IMG/VR virus record: IMGVR_UViG_3300028654_000015 | Span: 1-64,000 of that record | Source: a virus | DNA: 64,000 bases | Direction: 5' to 3' (one strand) | Shown: one piece after another, positions 6,907 through 13,965 of the stretch | Numbering within the stretch: the stretch's first letter is position 1 | Layout: every line of letters begins with the position of its first letter | Made by a program: the position numbers and the translations under genes | Notes under the pieces: model-generated | The model's input: the letters and a program-made list of their open reading frames with translations, nothing else | Database searches by the model: none | Told to the model about the DNA's origin: nothing

Positions 6907-7275
6907 ATGCAAACCAAAGATTATAGATTTTTTAATCTTGCAAAAAAGATATCATATAAAAGTACTCATGATCAGCATAGATTAGGAGCAGTAATAGTAA
7001 AGAAAAATAAAATTATTTCTGTAGGATTTAATCAAGCGAAAACTCACACAAAGTCAAAACACCCAATGAGAACTATACATGCAGAATTTGATGCAATCTT
7101 AAATGTACCTAGAAATGAACTACAAAACGCACATGTCTATGTTTATAGAGAAACAAAAGATGGTAAACTTGCCGCATCTAAACCTTGCAAATTCTGTCAT
7201 CAAATGTTAAAAAGTCTTGGTATACAAAAAGTTTATTATACTTCTATTAATGGATATCATTCTTACGAATTATGA
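6907..7275 (+). CDS. Cytidine/deoxycytidylate deaminase family protein
   Basis: 122 residues with the zinc deaminase motifs HAE (58-60, catalytic Glu60) and PCKFC (93-97). The HAE...PCxxC order is that of cytidine/dCMP deaminases. T4 dCMP deaminase is longer (193 residues), and this protein lacks an obvious allosteric insertion, so the substrate may be cytidine, dCMP or another base. It likely feeds dTMP synthesis. The ATG immediately follows the preceding stop, and its own TGA overlaps the next ATG at 7272. Confidence 0.85.
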   Translation: MQTKDYRFFNLAKKISYKSTHDQHRLGAVIVKKNKIISVGFNQAKTHTKSKHPMRTIHAEFDAILNVPRNELQNAHVYVYRETKDGKLAASKPCKFCHQMLKSLGIQKVYYTSINGYHSYEL

Positions 7276-7484
7276 AAGAAAATAAAAAATTTCCAGTAAC
7301 TATTACATTAAATTTTCAGAATGAAGACGAAAAAGAAGACTTTCTTTCTGGTCTTTCTGATGGATGGGGAGAGAACTATTGTGATTTAGACCATACAAAT
7401 AAAAGAAAACATCATTACAAAAATATAGATTTTAATGTTAAGTATGTCTATAATCCTGAAAGAGATGAAGAAATATTCTCATAA
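7272..7484 (+). CDS. Hypothetical small acidic protein
   Basis: 70 residues. An N-terminal strand (FPVTITLNF) is followed by an acidic helix (EDEKEDFLSGLSDGW) and a Cys/His/Asp-containing stretch. It overlaps the deaminase stop (ATGA) and the next gene by 20 bases. No known motif. Confidence 0.7.
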   Translation: MKENKKFPVTITLNFQNEDEKEDFLSGLSDGWGENYCDLDHTNKRKHHYKNIDFNVKYVYNPERDEEIFS

Positions 7485-7830
7485 TTTCATTAGAGATGTA
7501 ATTTGGTATTTGTCTATAAGACATCTTTATGATTTTCCAGGTAGAATAATAGAAGTAATATCTGACAATTCTGGTATTGATGGATTGCGAGCATTTCATA
7601 TTTTTGATAGTCAAGGGAAAAACGTGCCAACAAGACATCCTAAGTTATTGAAATCATTGCTCACCACAAAATCATGTGTAAATTTGCACATAAAAACCTT
7701 TGCAGAAGACCGAGCAAGTGGTATACTACCTAGAGAAGAGTTTCTTTCATATAGTCATCTAATAAATGCCCCAGATTGGTTTATAAATGCAGTTGAGAAT
7801 CAAAAAGTAAAATATTATGGGAATGTTTGA
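7465..7830 (+). CDS. Hypothetical protein
   Basis: 121 residues using ATG 7465, which has a good GAAAGAG ribosome-binding sequence; an upstream in-frame ATG at 7435 has none. The protein is soluble and mixed alpha/beta. It ends with KYYGNV, which superficially recalls the YGNxW tail but lacks the Trp and the central motif. It overlaps the next gene by 14 bases. Function unknown. Confidence 0.7.
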   Translation: MKKYSHNFIRDVIWYLSIRHLYDFPGRIIEVISDNSGIDGLRAFHIFDSQGKNVPTRHPKLLKSLLTTKSCVNLHIKTFAEDRASGILPREEFLSYSHLINAPDWFINAVENQKVKYYGNV

Positions 7831-8062
7831 TTATATAAATTATACAACAAAATGTCCTTCGTGCGGAGAAGAATTAAAAGGATTTCAATCCAAAGATGGA
7901 CCTTGTACTCTTTCGACACTTGAACCATATGACGTTAAAAATTTTTATACATCTTGTAGTAACTGTCATACCTGGGTAGAAGCATCAGTAGATGCAGAAG
8001 TTGAAAAAATTGTTAAGAAATGCGAGATAACTTTTATTACTGATCAACAGAAATTTAAATAA
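7817..8062 (+). CDS. Zinc-ribbon protein (MGMFDY type)
   Basis: 81 residues starting MGMFDYINY, a beginning shared by a common family of small phage zinc-ribbon proteins. Two CxxC pairs (CPSC at about 13-16 and CSNC at about 47-50) form the zinc site, followed by an acidic strand-helix tail. The role is unknown; possibly a binding adaptor. It overlaps the upstream gene by 14 bases. Confidence 0.75.
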   Translation: MGMFDYINYTTKCPSCGEELKGFQSKDGPCTLSTLEPYDVKNFYTSCSNCHTWVEASVDAEVEKIVKKCEITFITDQQKFK

Positions 8063-8063
8063 T

Positions 8064-8300
8064 ATGTTAAAAAAACTAGGATTACTATTCTGTCCAAAAT
8101 ACAGGGTACAATGGTACCATGATCAATTAAAAGAATGGAAGACTTATGATGATTTTTTTCGTTTTTCATCTGCGGTTCATTGTATATCTAAAATGATTAT
8201 TGATAGAGATACCGTAGATAAATGGCGAATCATTAATATTCGTAAAAAACCATATAAAGTAATACATTCTTGTATGAGAAATAGAAAAGCATTTAGATAA
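8064..8300 (+). CDS. Hypothetical basic protein
   Basis: 78 residues, strongly basic (many Lys/Arg) with several aromatic residues (FCPKYRVQWYHDQLKEW). The pattern of strands around a helix, with high charge, would suit nucleic-acid binding, but no motif is diagnostic. The stop overlaps the next ATG by one base. Confidence 0.65.
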   Translation: MLKKLGLLFCPKYRVQWYHDQLKEWKTYDDFFRFSSAVHCISKMIIDRDTVDKWRIINIRKKPYKVIHSCMRNRKAFR

Positions 8301-8530
8301 TGACAAATAGATTCGCCCCAACAGTAAAATTCGTCAAACATTCAGACCCAAAGATAGGAACTTTCTGGGAACTTCACTATTTAAATCATGAAGAAAAACC
8401 AAGATTGATTCTACTAGATAAAAGTAATATAAAAGACTACGAAAAATTAGCAGAATCTAAGCATATAGACATAATTCCATATTCGGATTGTGAAAATTTT
8501 AGTTTTAAACTCACATTAGATGAAGAATAA
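8300..8530 (+). CDS. Hypothetical protein
   Basis: 76 residues, no recognised domain; strand-rich N-terminus (FVKHSDPKIGTFWELHYL) and an acidic end. It shares one base with the preceding stop codon. It precedes a 35-base gap containing a perfect palindrome. Function unknown. Confidence 0.65.
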   Translation: MTNRFAPTVKFVKHSDPKIGTFWELHYLNHEEKPRLILLDKSNIKDYEKLAESKHIDIIPYSDCENFSFKLTLDEE

Positions 8531-8534
8531 CTCA

Positions 8535-8550
8535 AGTTTTTATAAAAACT
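8535..8550. promoter_or_regulatory. Perfect 16-base palindrome between genes
   Basis: AGTTTTTATAAAAACT, each 8-base arm the exact reverse complement of the other, just upstream of a TATTAT box (8556-8561) and ATG 8566. It could be an operator or a weak bidirectional terminator; there is no G+C stem, so efficient termination is unlikely. Confidence 0.35.
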
Positions 8551-8565
8551 GTCGATATTATTAGT

Positions 8566-8844
8566 ATGAGAGTCTTAATTGGGGACGAAATAGTAGTAAA
8601 GAACGCGAAAGTGACTAAAATTTTGCAAAAAAATTCACTAGTTACAGAGCATAAAGGCAATCCTATTGATTTTTTTCTAGAAGACCCGATTCATGGTAAG
8701 ATTCTATGCAGTTGTAAGCAAAATTGGGTAAATTCTATAAAAGTAAATGATATTTTTCATGGAATTCTGATTGTACAGAAGCGAGGATTTGATATTCTGG
8801 TTGCAAAAAAGATTAAATCACATAAAATAGATAAAACTATATGA
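8566..8844 (+). CDS. Hypothetical beta-rich protein
   Basis: 92 residues, alternating short strands rich in Val/Ile/Lys (VVKNAKVTKILQKNSLVTEHKG) reminiscent of a small beta-barrel, followed by a basic C-terminus. No Shine-Dalgarno; a TATTAT box lies five bases before the ATG, so initiation could be leaderless. The stop overlaps the next ATG (ATGA). Confidence 0.65.
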   Translation: MRVLIGDEIVVKNAKVTKILQKNSLVTEHKGNPIDFFLEDPIHGKILCSCKQNWVNSIKVNDIFHGILIVQKRGFDILVAKKIKSHKIDKTI

Positions 8845-9149
8845 AACATATAGAAATTTGGTACGAAGTAAACCAATATAATCTAAATCAATGGGGAGAG
8901 TACTTCAGAGATGGTACTCCATTCGAAATGGGCTGGTATCATTGTGAAACTGAACATAATGATATCGAAGAAGAACCTATTGGACCTTTTCATTCATGCA
9001 AAGAAGCAATATCAGATGCGATAAAACAACATGGTGTTAAAGAAGAAGAAATAAAAATTATAGAAGACTACCAAATAGGACCTATAGAAATTATTATAAA
9101 GGAATTGACTAATGGACAACAACAAGACCCCGGAACCACAAATTCTTAA
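8841..9149 (+). CDS. Hypothetical acidic protein
   Basis: 102 residues, acidic, with a GPFHSCKEAISDA segment (strand-helix) of a kind seen in small phage proteins that fold around a CEAxxD helix. It overlaps the next gene by 38 bases. Function unknown. Confidence 0.65.
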   Translation: MKHIEIWYEVNQYNLNQWGEYFRDGTPFEMGWYHCETEHNDIEEEPIGPFHSCKEAISDAIKQHGVKEEEIKIIEDYQIGPIEIIIKELTNGQQQDPGTTNS

Positions 9150-9375
9150 TGTAACTGGTATTCATTCACAAGAAAGTGTGCATGAAACCCCTGCACAACA
9201 GCCACAACTCTTACCAGTGAATCGTGTTTTGCTATTAGAATTGACTAGACTTGAACATCAACTAAGAAAGAGAAAAACAGGTAATATTAAGAGAAAGAGT
9301 AATATACTAAGACGAATTAACAAACTACGAGTATCTCTTTCTATGCAACAATTAACTTTAAAAGACTTTATTTAA
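9112..9375 (+). CDS. Hypothetical basic protein with coiled-coil region
   Basis: 87 residues. The first 35 are Pro/Gln/Thr-rich and probably disordered; the rest is a basic helical segment (LLELTRLEHQLRKRKTGNIKRKSNILRRINKLR). Such an architecture often binds nucleic acid or a protein partner. It overlaps its upstream neighbour by 38 bases. No family named. Confidence 0.6.
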   Translation: MDNNKTPEPQILNVTGIHSQESVHETPAQQPQLLPVNRVLLLELTRLEHQLRKRKTGNIKRKSNILRRINKLRVSLSMQQLTLKDFI

Positions 9376-9376
9376 T

Positions 9377-9568
9377 ATGACAACATTTGAAACTAAGAAA
9401 TTTGCGAAAGAATCTCTTGGATCTATTGTGGAACTTAAAAATGGAAAAAGAGTACTTCATATAGAAAATGATTTACCAATCATACGAGTATTTGATTTTT
9501 CATCTCATAAGATACTTTGTATTAATATTAAAGATGTAAAAAAGATTATTAATAAAATAGTAGAATGA
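9377..9568 (+). CDS. Hypothetical beta-rich protein
   Basis: 63 residues of alternating strands (GSIVELKNGKRVLHIEN, then IIRVFDFSSHKILCINI), consistent with a small SH3- or Sm-like barrel, though not provable by eye. One base separates it from the previous stop, and its TGA overlaps the next ATG at 9565. Confidence 0.6.
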   Translation: MTTFETKKFAKESLGSIVELKNGKRVLHIENDLPIIRVFDFSSHKILCINIKDVKKIINKIVE

Positions 9569-9768
9569 ACGAAGTCGCTCACAAAATTCCTATTTGTCCT
9601 AAATGCAATATAGGAACAAAAAGAATCTTTCTTAGATCAGAAAAAACATGCATTGGTTGGCTTCCATGCTACAATGAGAACGGATATCTTATGAATAACG
9701 ACCCAAATGTTACTACAGATGTCTATTATTGTGGGAAATGTGAAACTGAATTCGAGGTGAAACACTAG
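9565..9768 (+). CDS. Zinc-ribbon protein
   Basis: 67 residues. CPKC near residue 11 and CGKC near residue 57 form a four-cysteine zinc ribbon; a further Cys-containing segment (TCIGWLPCYN) lies between. It is followed directly by a second unrelated zinc-ribbon gene. Role unknown. Confidence 0.7.
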   Translation: MNEVAHKIPICPKCNIGTKRIFLRSEKTCIGWLPCYNENGYLMNNDPNVTTDVYYCGKCETEFEVKH

Positions 9769-9769
9769 T

Positions 9770-9943
9770 ATGACAACTACAGGATGGATTTGCAAATGTC
9801 CTAAGTGTGGATGGATAGGAATGTCTACCGATGATAATTCTGATTGTTTCTTTACTGGTTCTGATTATGACGACCCACATTGTGTTTCTTGTTTTAATAA
9901 TGGAGAAGGTATAGTAGTAACCCTAATAGATCTAGAAGAGTAA
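9770..9943 (+). CDS. 57-residue zinc-ribbon protein
   Basis: Short ORF from ATG 9770 to TAA 9941-9943. The translation has CKCPKCGW at the N-terminus and HCVSC near residue 40, giving two cysteine pairs of a zinc ribbon, with an acidic tail. Spacing of one base to each neighbour makes it a confident member of this operon. Function unknown. Confidence 0.7.
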   Translation: MTTTGWICKCPKCGWIGMSTDDNSDCFFTGSDYDDPHCVSCFNNGEGIVVTLIDLEE

Positions 9944-9944
9944 T

Positions 9945-10178
9945 ATGAATTGGAAAGTTTTATATAGAGCCGCTACTGAAGAACCTATTAGTGAATTTGT
10001 TGTAAAATTTCGGATATGGTTAGGATTAAAAATTTTTCCAAAACCTATAAGAGATTTAGCGGTCCCGTTGTTGGAAACTACTACAAATCTCTTACATAAA
10101 GCAATGAAAGAAAATAAAAATGGTAATTTTATTATCGATGTAGTATTACACGATTCAAATGAAAAAGACTCTAAATAA
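9945..10178 (+). CDS. Hypothetical protein
   Basis: 77 residues. A moderately hydrophobic amphipathic segment (FVVKFRIWLGLKIFPKPIRDLAVPLL) could be membrane-associated but is too charged for a clear transmembrane helix. One base separates it from the zinc-ribbon gene. Function unknown. Confidence 0.65.
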   Translation: MNWKVLYRAATEEPISEFVVKFRIWLGLKIFPKPIRDLAVPLLETTTNLLHKAMKENKNGNFIIDVVLHDSNEKDSK

Positions 10179-10186
10179 AATTAGAG

Positions 10187-10387
10187 ATGAATACCATAGA
10201 AGAATGTCAAAATATTATAGATCATTACAAGAGAAGTCTGCGTAACTATCGTAATCTATTAGATAATACTAAAGATAGAGATCTAATACGAAGTCTTGAA
10301 TCTTCTATCGATGCTTGTTTATTGAGTATCGAACGTGCTCAATCAAAATATGATTCTATTTTGTTCTCTGAATCGTTTCAACACTAG
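10187..10387 (+). CDS. Hypothetical small helical protein
   Basis: 66 residues, two predicted amphipathic helices (TIEECQNIIDHYKRSLRNYR and a second acidic/basic helix), with an apparent helical hairpin. AGAG just upstream of the ATG can serve as a ribosome-binding site. It overlaps by four bases the 3' end of the convergent GNAT gene. Function unknown. Confidence 0.65.
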   Translation: MNTIEECQNIIDHYKRSLRNYRNLLDNTKDRDLIRSLESSIDACLLSIERAQSKYDSILFSESFQH

Positions 10388-10773
10388 ATTTTAATACCCT
10401 GTGCTTTGAAGAATTCATAACCAGCCTCATTCCAAGGTGCAATTGAATTTCTAGACATAATTCTTTTGAGTCTATTCTTTGCTTTTTTGTACAATAAAGT
10501 ACCGAGACCTTTTCTTCGGTGTGTTCTTCTAGTATATACCCACAATTCTGTTCTGTTTGAGATTGTAAATGTTGCTGGTGCAATAGCAGACCAACCTACA
10601 AGTTTATCATTCATATAGCACAAAAATACTTCTGCACTTGCATATCTTTGTGGTTCTTTAGATATCTTGGAAAGTAATTGTCTCATTCCATATCTACAAT
10701 TTATGGTAAGATTCATCAACTCTCTTCGTTGCTTAGAATTCAGAGCAATTAGAAACTTTCTTTGGATTTTCAT
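10384..10773 (-). CDS. GNAT-family N-acetyltransferase
   Basis: 129 residues, minus strand. The acetyl-CoA-binding motif A is visible: an ELWVYTR strand leading into RRKGLGTLLY (86-95), the R/QxxGxG/A pyrophosphate loop, then helix and a C-terminal NEAGYEFFKAQGI motif typical of GNATs. It transfers an acetyl group from acetyl-CoA to an unknown amine (protein, tRNA or small molecule). It stands alone on the minus strand between early and late blocks, with a one-mismatch late promoter upstream, so it may be expressed late. Confidence 0.8.
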   Translation of the reverse strand: MKIQRKFLIALNSKQRRELMNLTINCRYGMRQLLSKISKEPQRYASAEVFLCYMNDKLVGWSAIAPATFTISNRTELWVYTRRTHRRKGLGTLLYKKAKNRLKRIMSRNSIAPWNEAGYEFFKAQGIKI

Positions 10774-10789
10774 ATGATTGTTTGTCTAT

Positions 10790-10797
10790 TATTTATC
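10790..10797 (-). promoter_or_regulatory. Late promoter candidate for the GNAT gene
   Basis: GATAAATA on the minus strand, one mismatch from the T4 late consensus TATAAATA, 16 bases upstream of ATG 10773. Confidence 0.35.
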
Positions 10798-10865
10798 CGG
10801 GCATCAAAAACATTGAATTTTGTTGGGGTTTATGCTATTTTTACCTTTTATATTAAAATAAATTC

Positions 10866-11249
10866 ATGGGATTATTCCAAACATATTTGACCAAAGTATA
10901 TAATTCTTGGTCTACTAATTTGCCCCAAGATCCTAAAAGCGGAACACACTATCAATATAGTTCATTTATCCAATATAAATTGGATCATACTATAACGATG
11001 ATGCGTAATAAAATACAAGGATTTGAAGATCCTTCTATGAAGAAATTGAGTGCCGCTGAGACTTTAGAGGTAATTCTATATTTAAATGATACCATTAATT
11101 TCTATAGAAGATTATTTGAAGAAGCAAATGAACAATTTGAAACAAGTGTGTTAGATTTAAAAGCACAGATTTCATTACTAAGAAGCGAAGTTAGTATATT
11201 AAACAATCATGTAACTGAGATAAAACAATCAAAAAATGACCATAAATAA
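10866..11249 (+). CDS. Hypothetical protein with C-terminal coiled coil, first gene of the late block
   Basis: 127 residues. The N-terminal half is globular; residues from about 80 to 120 form a heptad-like helix (FEEANEQFETSVLDLKAQISLLRSEVSILNNHV), so it probably oligomerises. It lies directly upstream of gp5 and ends with the TAA contained in a CATAAATA box. A minor baseplate or assembly protein would fit its position, but there is no identifiable T4 counterpart. Confidence 0.65.
   Translation: MGLFQTYLTKVYNSWSTNLPQDPKSGTHYQYSSFIQYKLDHTITMMRNKIQGFEDPSMKKLSAAETLEVILYLNDTINFYRRLFEEANEQFETSVLDLKAQISLLRSEVSILNNHVTEIKQSKNDHK
11241..11248 (+). promoter_or_regulatory. Late promoter candidate for gp5
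   Basis: CATAAATA, one mismatch from TATAAATA, 27 bases upstream of the gp5 ATG at 11276; spacing resembles the perfect late promoters elsewhere in this window. Confidence 0.45.
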
Positions 11250-11275
11250 ATCTATAATATTTTATCTTATAGATT

Positions 11276-12211
11276 ATGGATTTTTTAGGGAAGCAGGGAT
11301 TTTACAATTGGATTGGTGTAGTCGAGGACAGACACGATCCCCTAAAACTTGGGCGTGTAAGAGTAAGAATTGTTGGGTATCATACAAAAGATAAACAACA
11401 GATGCCCACAAATGAATTACCTTGGGCGCAAGTTCTTTTCCCTGCTGATACAGGAAGAAACGTAGTTGGTCTAAAAGAAAGAGATTGGGTAGGTGGTTTC
11501 TTTTTAGATGATGATAGAGCGCAAGAACCTGTAGTGCTAGGTAAATTTGCGGGGATACCAGAAGAAATTTCAAATCCTACAATAGGGTATATGGATCCTA
11601 CTCCCGATCCAGATTTAACTCCTCAGAAACAACCAAGACCACCAGAGATGTCACCTATACCTGCTGATGTATCTGGTTCAGATAATAGTGGTAGTAGTTT
11701 ATTTTCAAATGCATCTTCTTTACCTGGTGATAATACTGCTTTTGGACAATTATCGAGTCAATTCAGTACAAGCAATTATAAATTCGATGTTAATAATGAT
11801 GGTGTATATAATGCAATAGACGCAAAAACATTATCACAAAGTATTCAGGCAAGTAATAAATTACCATCTTCATCGTCTTCTATTTCTAATAACAATTCAT
11901 CTGGCCCTATAAGTAGATATCCATTAGATACACTATTAAAAGAACCTGATAGTAGCAGATTAGCAAGAGCAGAAAAATTATCATTAACTATTGTTGCAAA
12001 AAAATTAGCGAATCTTGTAAATTCTGGTACAGCAACACATCCTGGTAGTGGGGTTGGTACTGATGCTCCACATATTACAGAACCATTTTCTGAACCACCT
12101 ACACCATATGATGCGAAGTATCCATTCAATCATGTATATGATAGTGAATCTGGACATGTACATGAAATAGATGACACACCACAAAAAGAAAGATTGCATC
12201 AATATCATTGA
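11276..12211 (+). CDS. gp5: Baseplate hub/spike protein gp5, N-terminal part (ends at in-frame UGA)
   Basis: 311 residues before TGA 12209-12211. Residues 14-36 (GVVEDRHDPLKLGRVRVRIVGYH) match the T4 gp5 OB-fold almost word for word, so this is the piece that docks on gp27. The central lysozyme domain of T4 gp5 is absent; instead a Ser/Pro/Asn-rich linker contains an EF-hand/dockerin-like loop DVNNDGVYNAID (171-182). Near the end, DSESGHVHEIDDTPQKER matches the T4 segment that leads into the C-terminal needle. The reading frame then hits UGA, yet the homology continues in the same frame beyond it. This may be readthrough, a genuine split gene or a sequence error. Confidence 0.85.
   Translation: MDFLGKQGFYNWIGVVEDRHDPLKLGRVRVRIVGYHTKDKQQMPTNELPWAQVLFPADTGRNVVGLKERDWVGGFFLDDDRAQEPVVLGKFAGIPEEISNPTIGYMDPTPDPDLTPQKQPRPPEMSPIPADVSGSDNSGSSLFSNASSLPGDNTAFGQLSSQFSTSNYKFDVNNDGVYNAIDAKTLSQSIQASNKLPSSSSSISNNNSSGPISRYPLDTLLKEPDSSRLARAEKLSLTIVAKKLANLVNSGTATHPGSGVGTDAPHITEPFSEPPTPYDAKYPFNHVYDSESGHVHEIDDTPQKERLHQYH
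12209..12211 (+). other. In-frame UGA inside gp5
   Basis: Translation through this codon gives QYH-stop-SGSFVEVHPNG, which aligns without a gap to T4 gp5 LVHPTGTYEEVSPSG: the stop replaces exactly one residue. A single base change from AGA or CGA (Arg) would produce it. There is no ATG near the stop in the downstream frame until 12344. No indel is needed, so a frameshift is not the explanation. Confidence 0.8.
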
Positions 12212-12343
12212 TCTGGTTCTTTTGTAGAAGTACATCCAAATGGAACAAAAGTAACAAAAGTAGTAAAAAAGAATTTCGAATTAGTAACAGACAATCATTT
12301 TTTCAATACAGCAAAAAATGCAACAATAACTGCTAATAAAGAC

Positions 12344-13201
12344 ATGTATTTAAAAAGTAAAGAATACATGAACATAGAATCAGACATTGATATGAATCAT
12401 GATGTTGGTCGTGATTCTAATTCATCTATAGCAAGAAATGTAAACACTAGGGTAAATAATGATGTATTCATTGTAATCGGTAAAGATGGAAAAATAGTTA
12501 TAAAAGGAAATCTAGATTTATCAGTTACAGGTGATATCAAAATAAAAGCGGGTGGCAATTTCTTGGTAGATGCTGCTAATATTCGAACTACTGCTGCTAT
12601 CGAAAATGTTGTTGCAGCCGGTATAGCCACAATTACAGATGCGCCTATTACTTCTTTAGGTGGAGAACTTGCTGGTGATATTAGAGCAGTATCAGCATTA
12701 AGTATTGGTGCAGGTCCTCTTCCACCAATACCATCTACCGTAACCGAAAGTAATGATGCAGATGATATTAGTAGTACTATTCAAGCATTCATCACACCAA
12801 AACCAGGATTTATTCTTTCTGGTCCTGCTGGTGATATCTATAAACCAATATCTGATAGTGATGGTAAATTAGTTACAATTAGTAATCAAGCATCTGCATC
12901 TCATGAATTATATGAAGCATTACCAACTGGTGCATTACAAACATTAAATGTACAATTTAAAAATGCAGATAATTCTATCACTACATGGAATGTAGTAAGA
13001 CCTGTACACACATTGGGCAGATTCATAGAAAGTGGTAGATTTTCTTCCAATCCTGGAGAAGAAATGCAGATCTATAGATTCTCTCAACCAGGTTCTTCTT
13101 ATCCAAAACAGATGTTTTTAAAAATGGGTACTAAACAATATCTGATATTAGATTCTAGTGTAAGACATGCTTCTTTTGGAGGGCCGTTGCTTGGTTACTA
13201 A
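12344..13201 (+). CDS. gp5: Baseplate spike protein gp5, C-terminal needle part
   Basis: 285 residues from the first ATG; coding homology actually starts right after the UGA at 12212 (330 codons open). It resembles T4 gp5C: the VHPNGTKVTKV lead-in, then repeating strands (VFIVIGKDGKIVIKGNLDLSVTGDIKIKAGG) like the VxG repeats of the triple-stranded beta-helix needle. About 170 further residues have no T4 match. T4 gp5 is cleaved near this region, so two polypeptides are tolerable in the virion, but an independent start at 12344 lacks a good Shine-Dalgarno and would lose about 44 conserved residues. I favour readthrough of one 641-codon gene. Confidence 0.7.
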   Translation: MYLKSKEYMNIESDIDMNHDVGRDSNSSIARNVNTRVNNDVFIVIGKDGKIVIKGNLDLSVTGDIKIKAGGNFLVDAANIRTTAAIENVVAAGIATITDAPITSLGGELAGDIRAVSALSIGAGPLPPIPSTVTESNDADDISSTIQAFITPKPGFILSGPAGDIYKPISDSDGKLVTISNQASASHELYEALPTGALQTLNVQFKNADNSITTWNVVRPVHTLGRFIESGRFSSNPGEEMQIYRFSQPGSSYPKQMFLKMGTKQYLILDSSVRHASFGGPLLGY

Positions 13202-13532
13202 AAGCGCAATAAAACTATTAATCGTATATCAAGTCTTAGATGCTTTGCTTACTTATTGGGGTATTAAGACATTAGGGCATGGTATAAACATTGAGGGAAA
13301 CCCTTTAATCAGACAACTAATGTCTCATATTGGGGTAATCATGACCTTAGTTCTGGTTAAAAGCATAGTAATTCTATATTTGTCTAGTTTTCTACGGATT
13401 GATAAGCATCCAATCGTATCAAAACTCTTAATTTTTATTATTTGTGCTTTCTATACCTTTGTTGTTGGAACTTGGTTACTTCTATTTGTTACTCATATAT
13501 TAGGGATTTCTTCTTCTATATTTGCGCTATAA
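13191..13532 (+). CDS. DUF5658-like small membrane protein
   Basis: 113 residues from TTG 13191, chosen because GGAGG sits eight bases upstream (13178-13182, inside the gp5 tail); an ATG at 13167 is the alternative. Three to four hydrophobic segments (LLIVYQVLDALLTYWGI, IGVIMTLVLVKSIVILYL, LLIFIICAFYTFVVGTWLLLF) and the N-terminal pattern DALLTYWGI...EGNPL are typical of DUF5658 membrane proteins, which are found in phages and bacteria with unknown role. It is unusual amid baseplate genes; a lysis or membrane-modifying role is possible (inference). Confidence 0.65.
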   Translation: MVTKSAIKLLIVYQVLDALLTYWGIKTLGHGINIEGNPLIRQLMSHIGVIMTLVLVKSIVILYLSSFLRIDKHPIVSKLLIFIICAFYTFVVGTWLLLFVTHILGISSSIFAL

Positions 13533-13535
13533 ATA
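13528..13535 (+). promoter_or_regulatory. Late promoter (perfect TATAAATA) before gp25
   Basis: Exact T4-type late promoter octamer, 36 bases upstream of the gp25 ATG at 13572; recognised in T4 by host RNA polymerase with gp55/gp33/gp45. It overlaps the stop codon of the membrane protein gene. Confidence 0.7.
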
Positions 13536-13571
13536 TCTTAGTCAATTGGAAATACTAATATTAAGATATAA

Positions 13572-13964
13572 ATGCCTGCTGTTTCTAAACTTTATAGTGA
13601 TCTAGACCTCGACTTTTTACCTCATCCCGTTAATGGTGATGTGAATACACTAACTGATAGCGACTCAGTAAAAAGAGCAGTCCGAAATCTAGTATTAACT
13701 AATATATGGGAACGACCTTTTCAGCCAAATTTAGGTTCTGGTATTGTTCAATACCTATTTGAAAATATAAGTCCTTTGACCAAAGTATCAATAGAATCAG
13801 CAGTCAAGGACGTATTACGTGCATATGAACCTAGAATCACAGTAATAAGTGTGGTTGCTAATGTGAATAATGATCAAAATGGATATGATTGCACAATAAC
13901 ATTTGCAGTTGATAATCAAAGTGAAATTGTTTCTATCGATCTATTTTTAGAGAGAATCCGATAA
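13572..13964 (+). CDS. gp25: Baseplate wedge protein gp25
   Basis: 130 residues, against 132 in T4. It has the gp25/TssE features: N-terminal SKLYSDLDLDF, then DSVKRAVRNLVLTNIWERPFQPNLGSG, the conserved nucleation motif for the sheath, and a C-terminal strand region. Gp25 joins the wedge core with gp6 and gp53 and starts sheath polymerisation. It is followed after one base by gp6, the usual partner. Confidence 0.95.
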   Translation: MPAVSKLYSDLDLDFLPHPVNGDVNTLTDSDSVKRAVRNLVLTNIWERPFQPNLGSGIVQYLFENISPLTKVSIESAVKDVLRAYEPRITVISVVANVNNDQNGYDCTITFAVDNQSEIVSIDLFLERIR

Positions 13965-13965
13965 A

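Noticed and set aside
7465-7830. Distant YGNxW member because it ends KYYGNV
   Set aside because: No Trp, no central motif, different length; the resemblance is four residues.
13202-13535. Signs of lysogeny (membrane protein as superinfection or immunity gene)
   Set aside because: No integrase, repressor or attachment site is visible and the rest of the window is a lytic T4-type genome.
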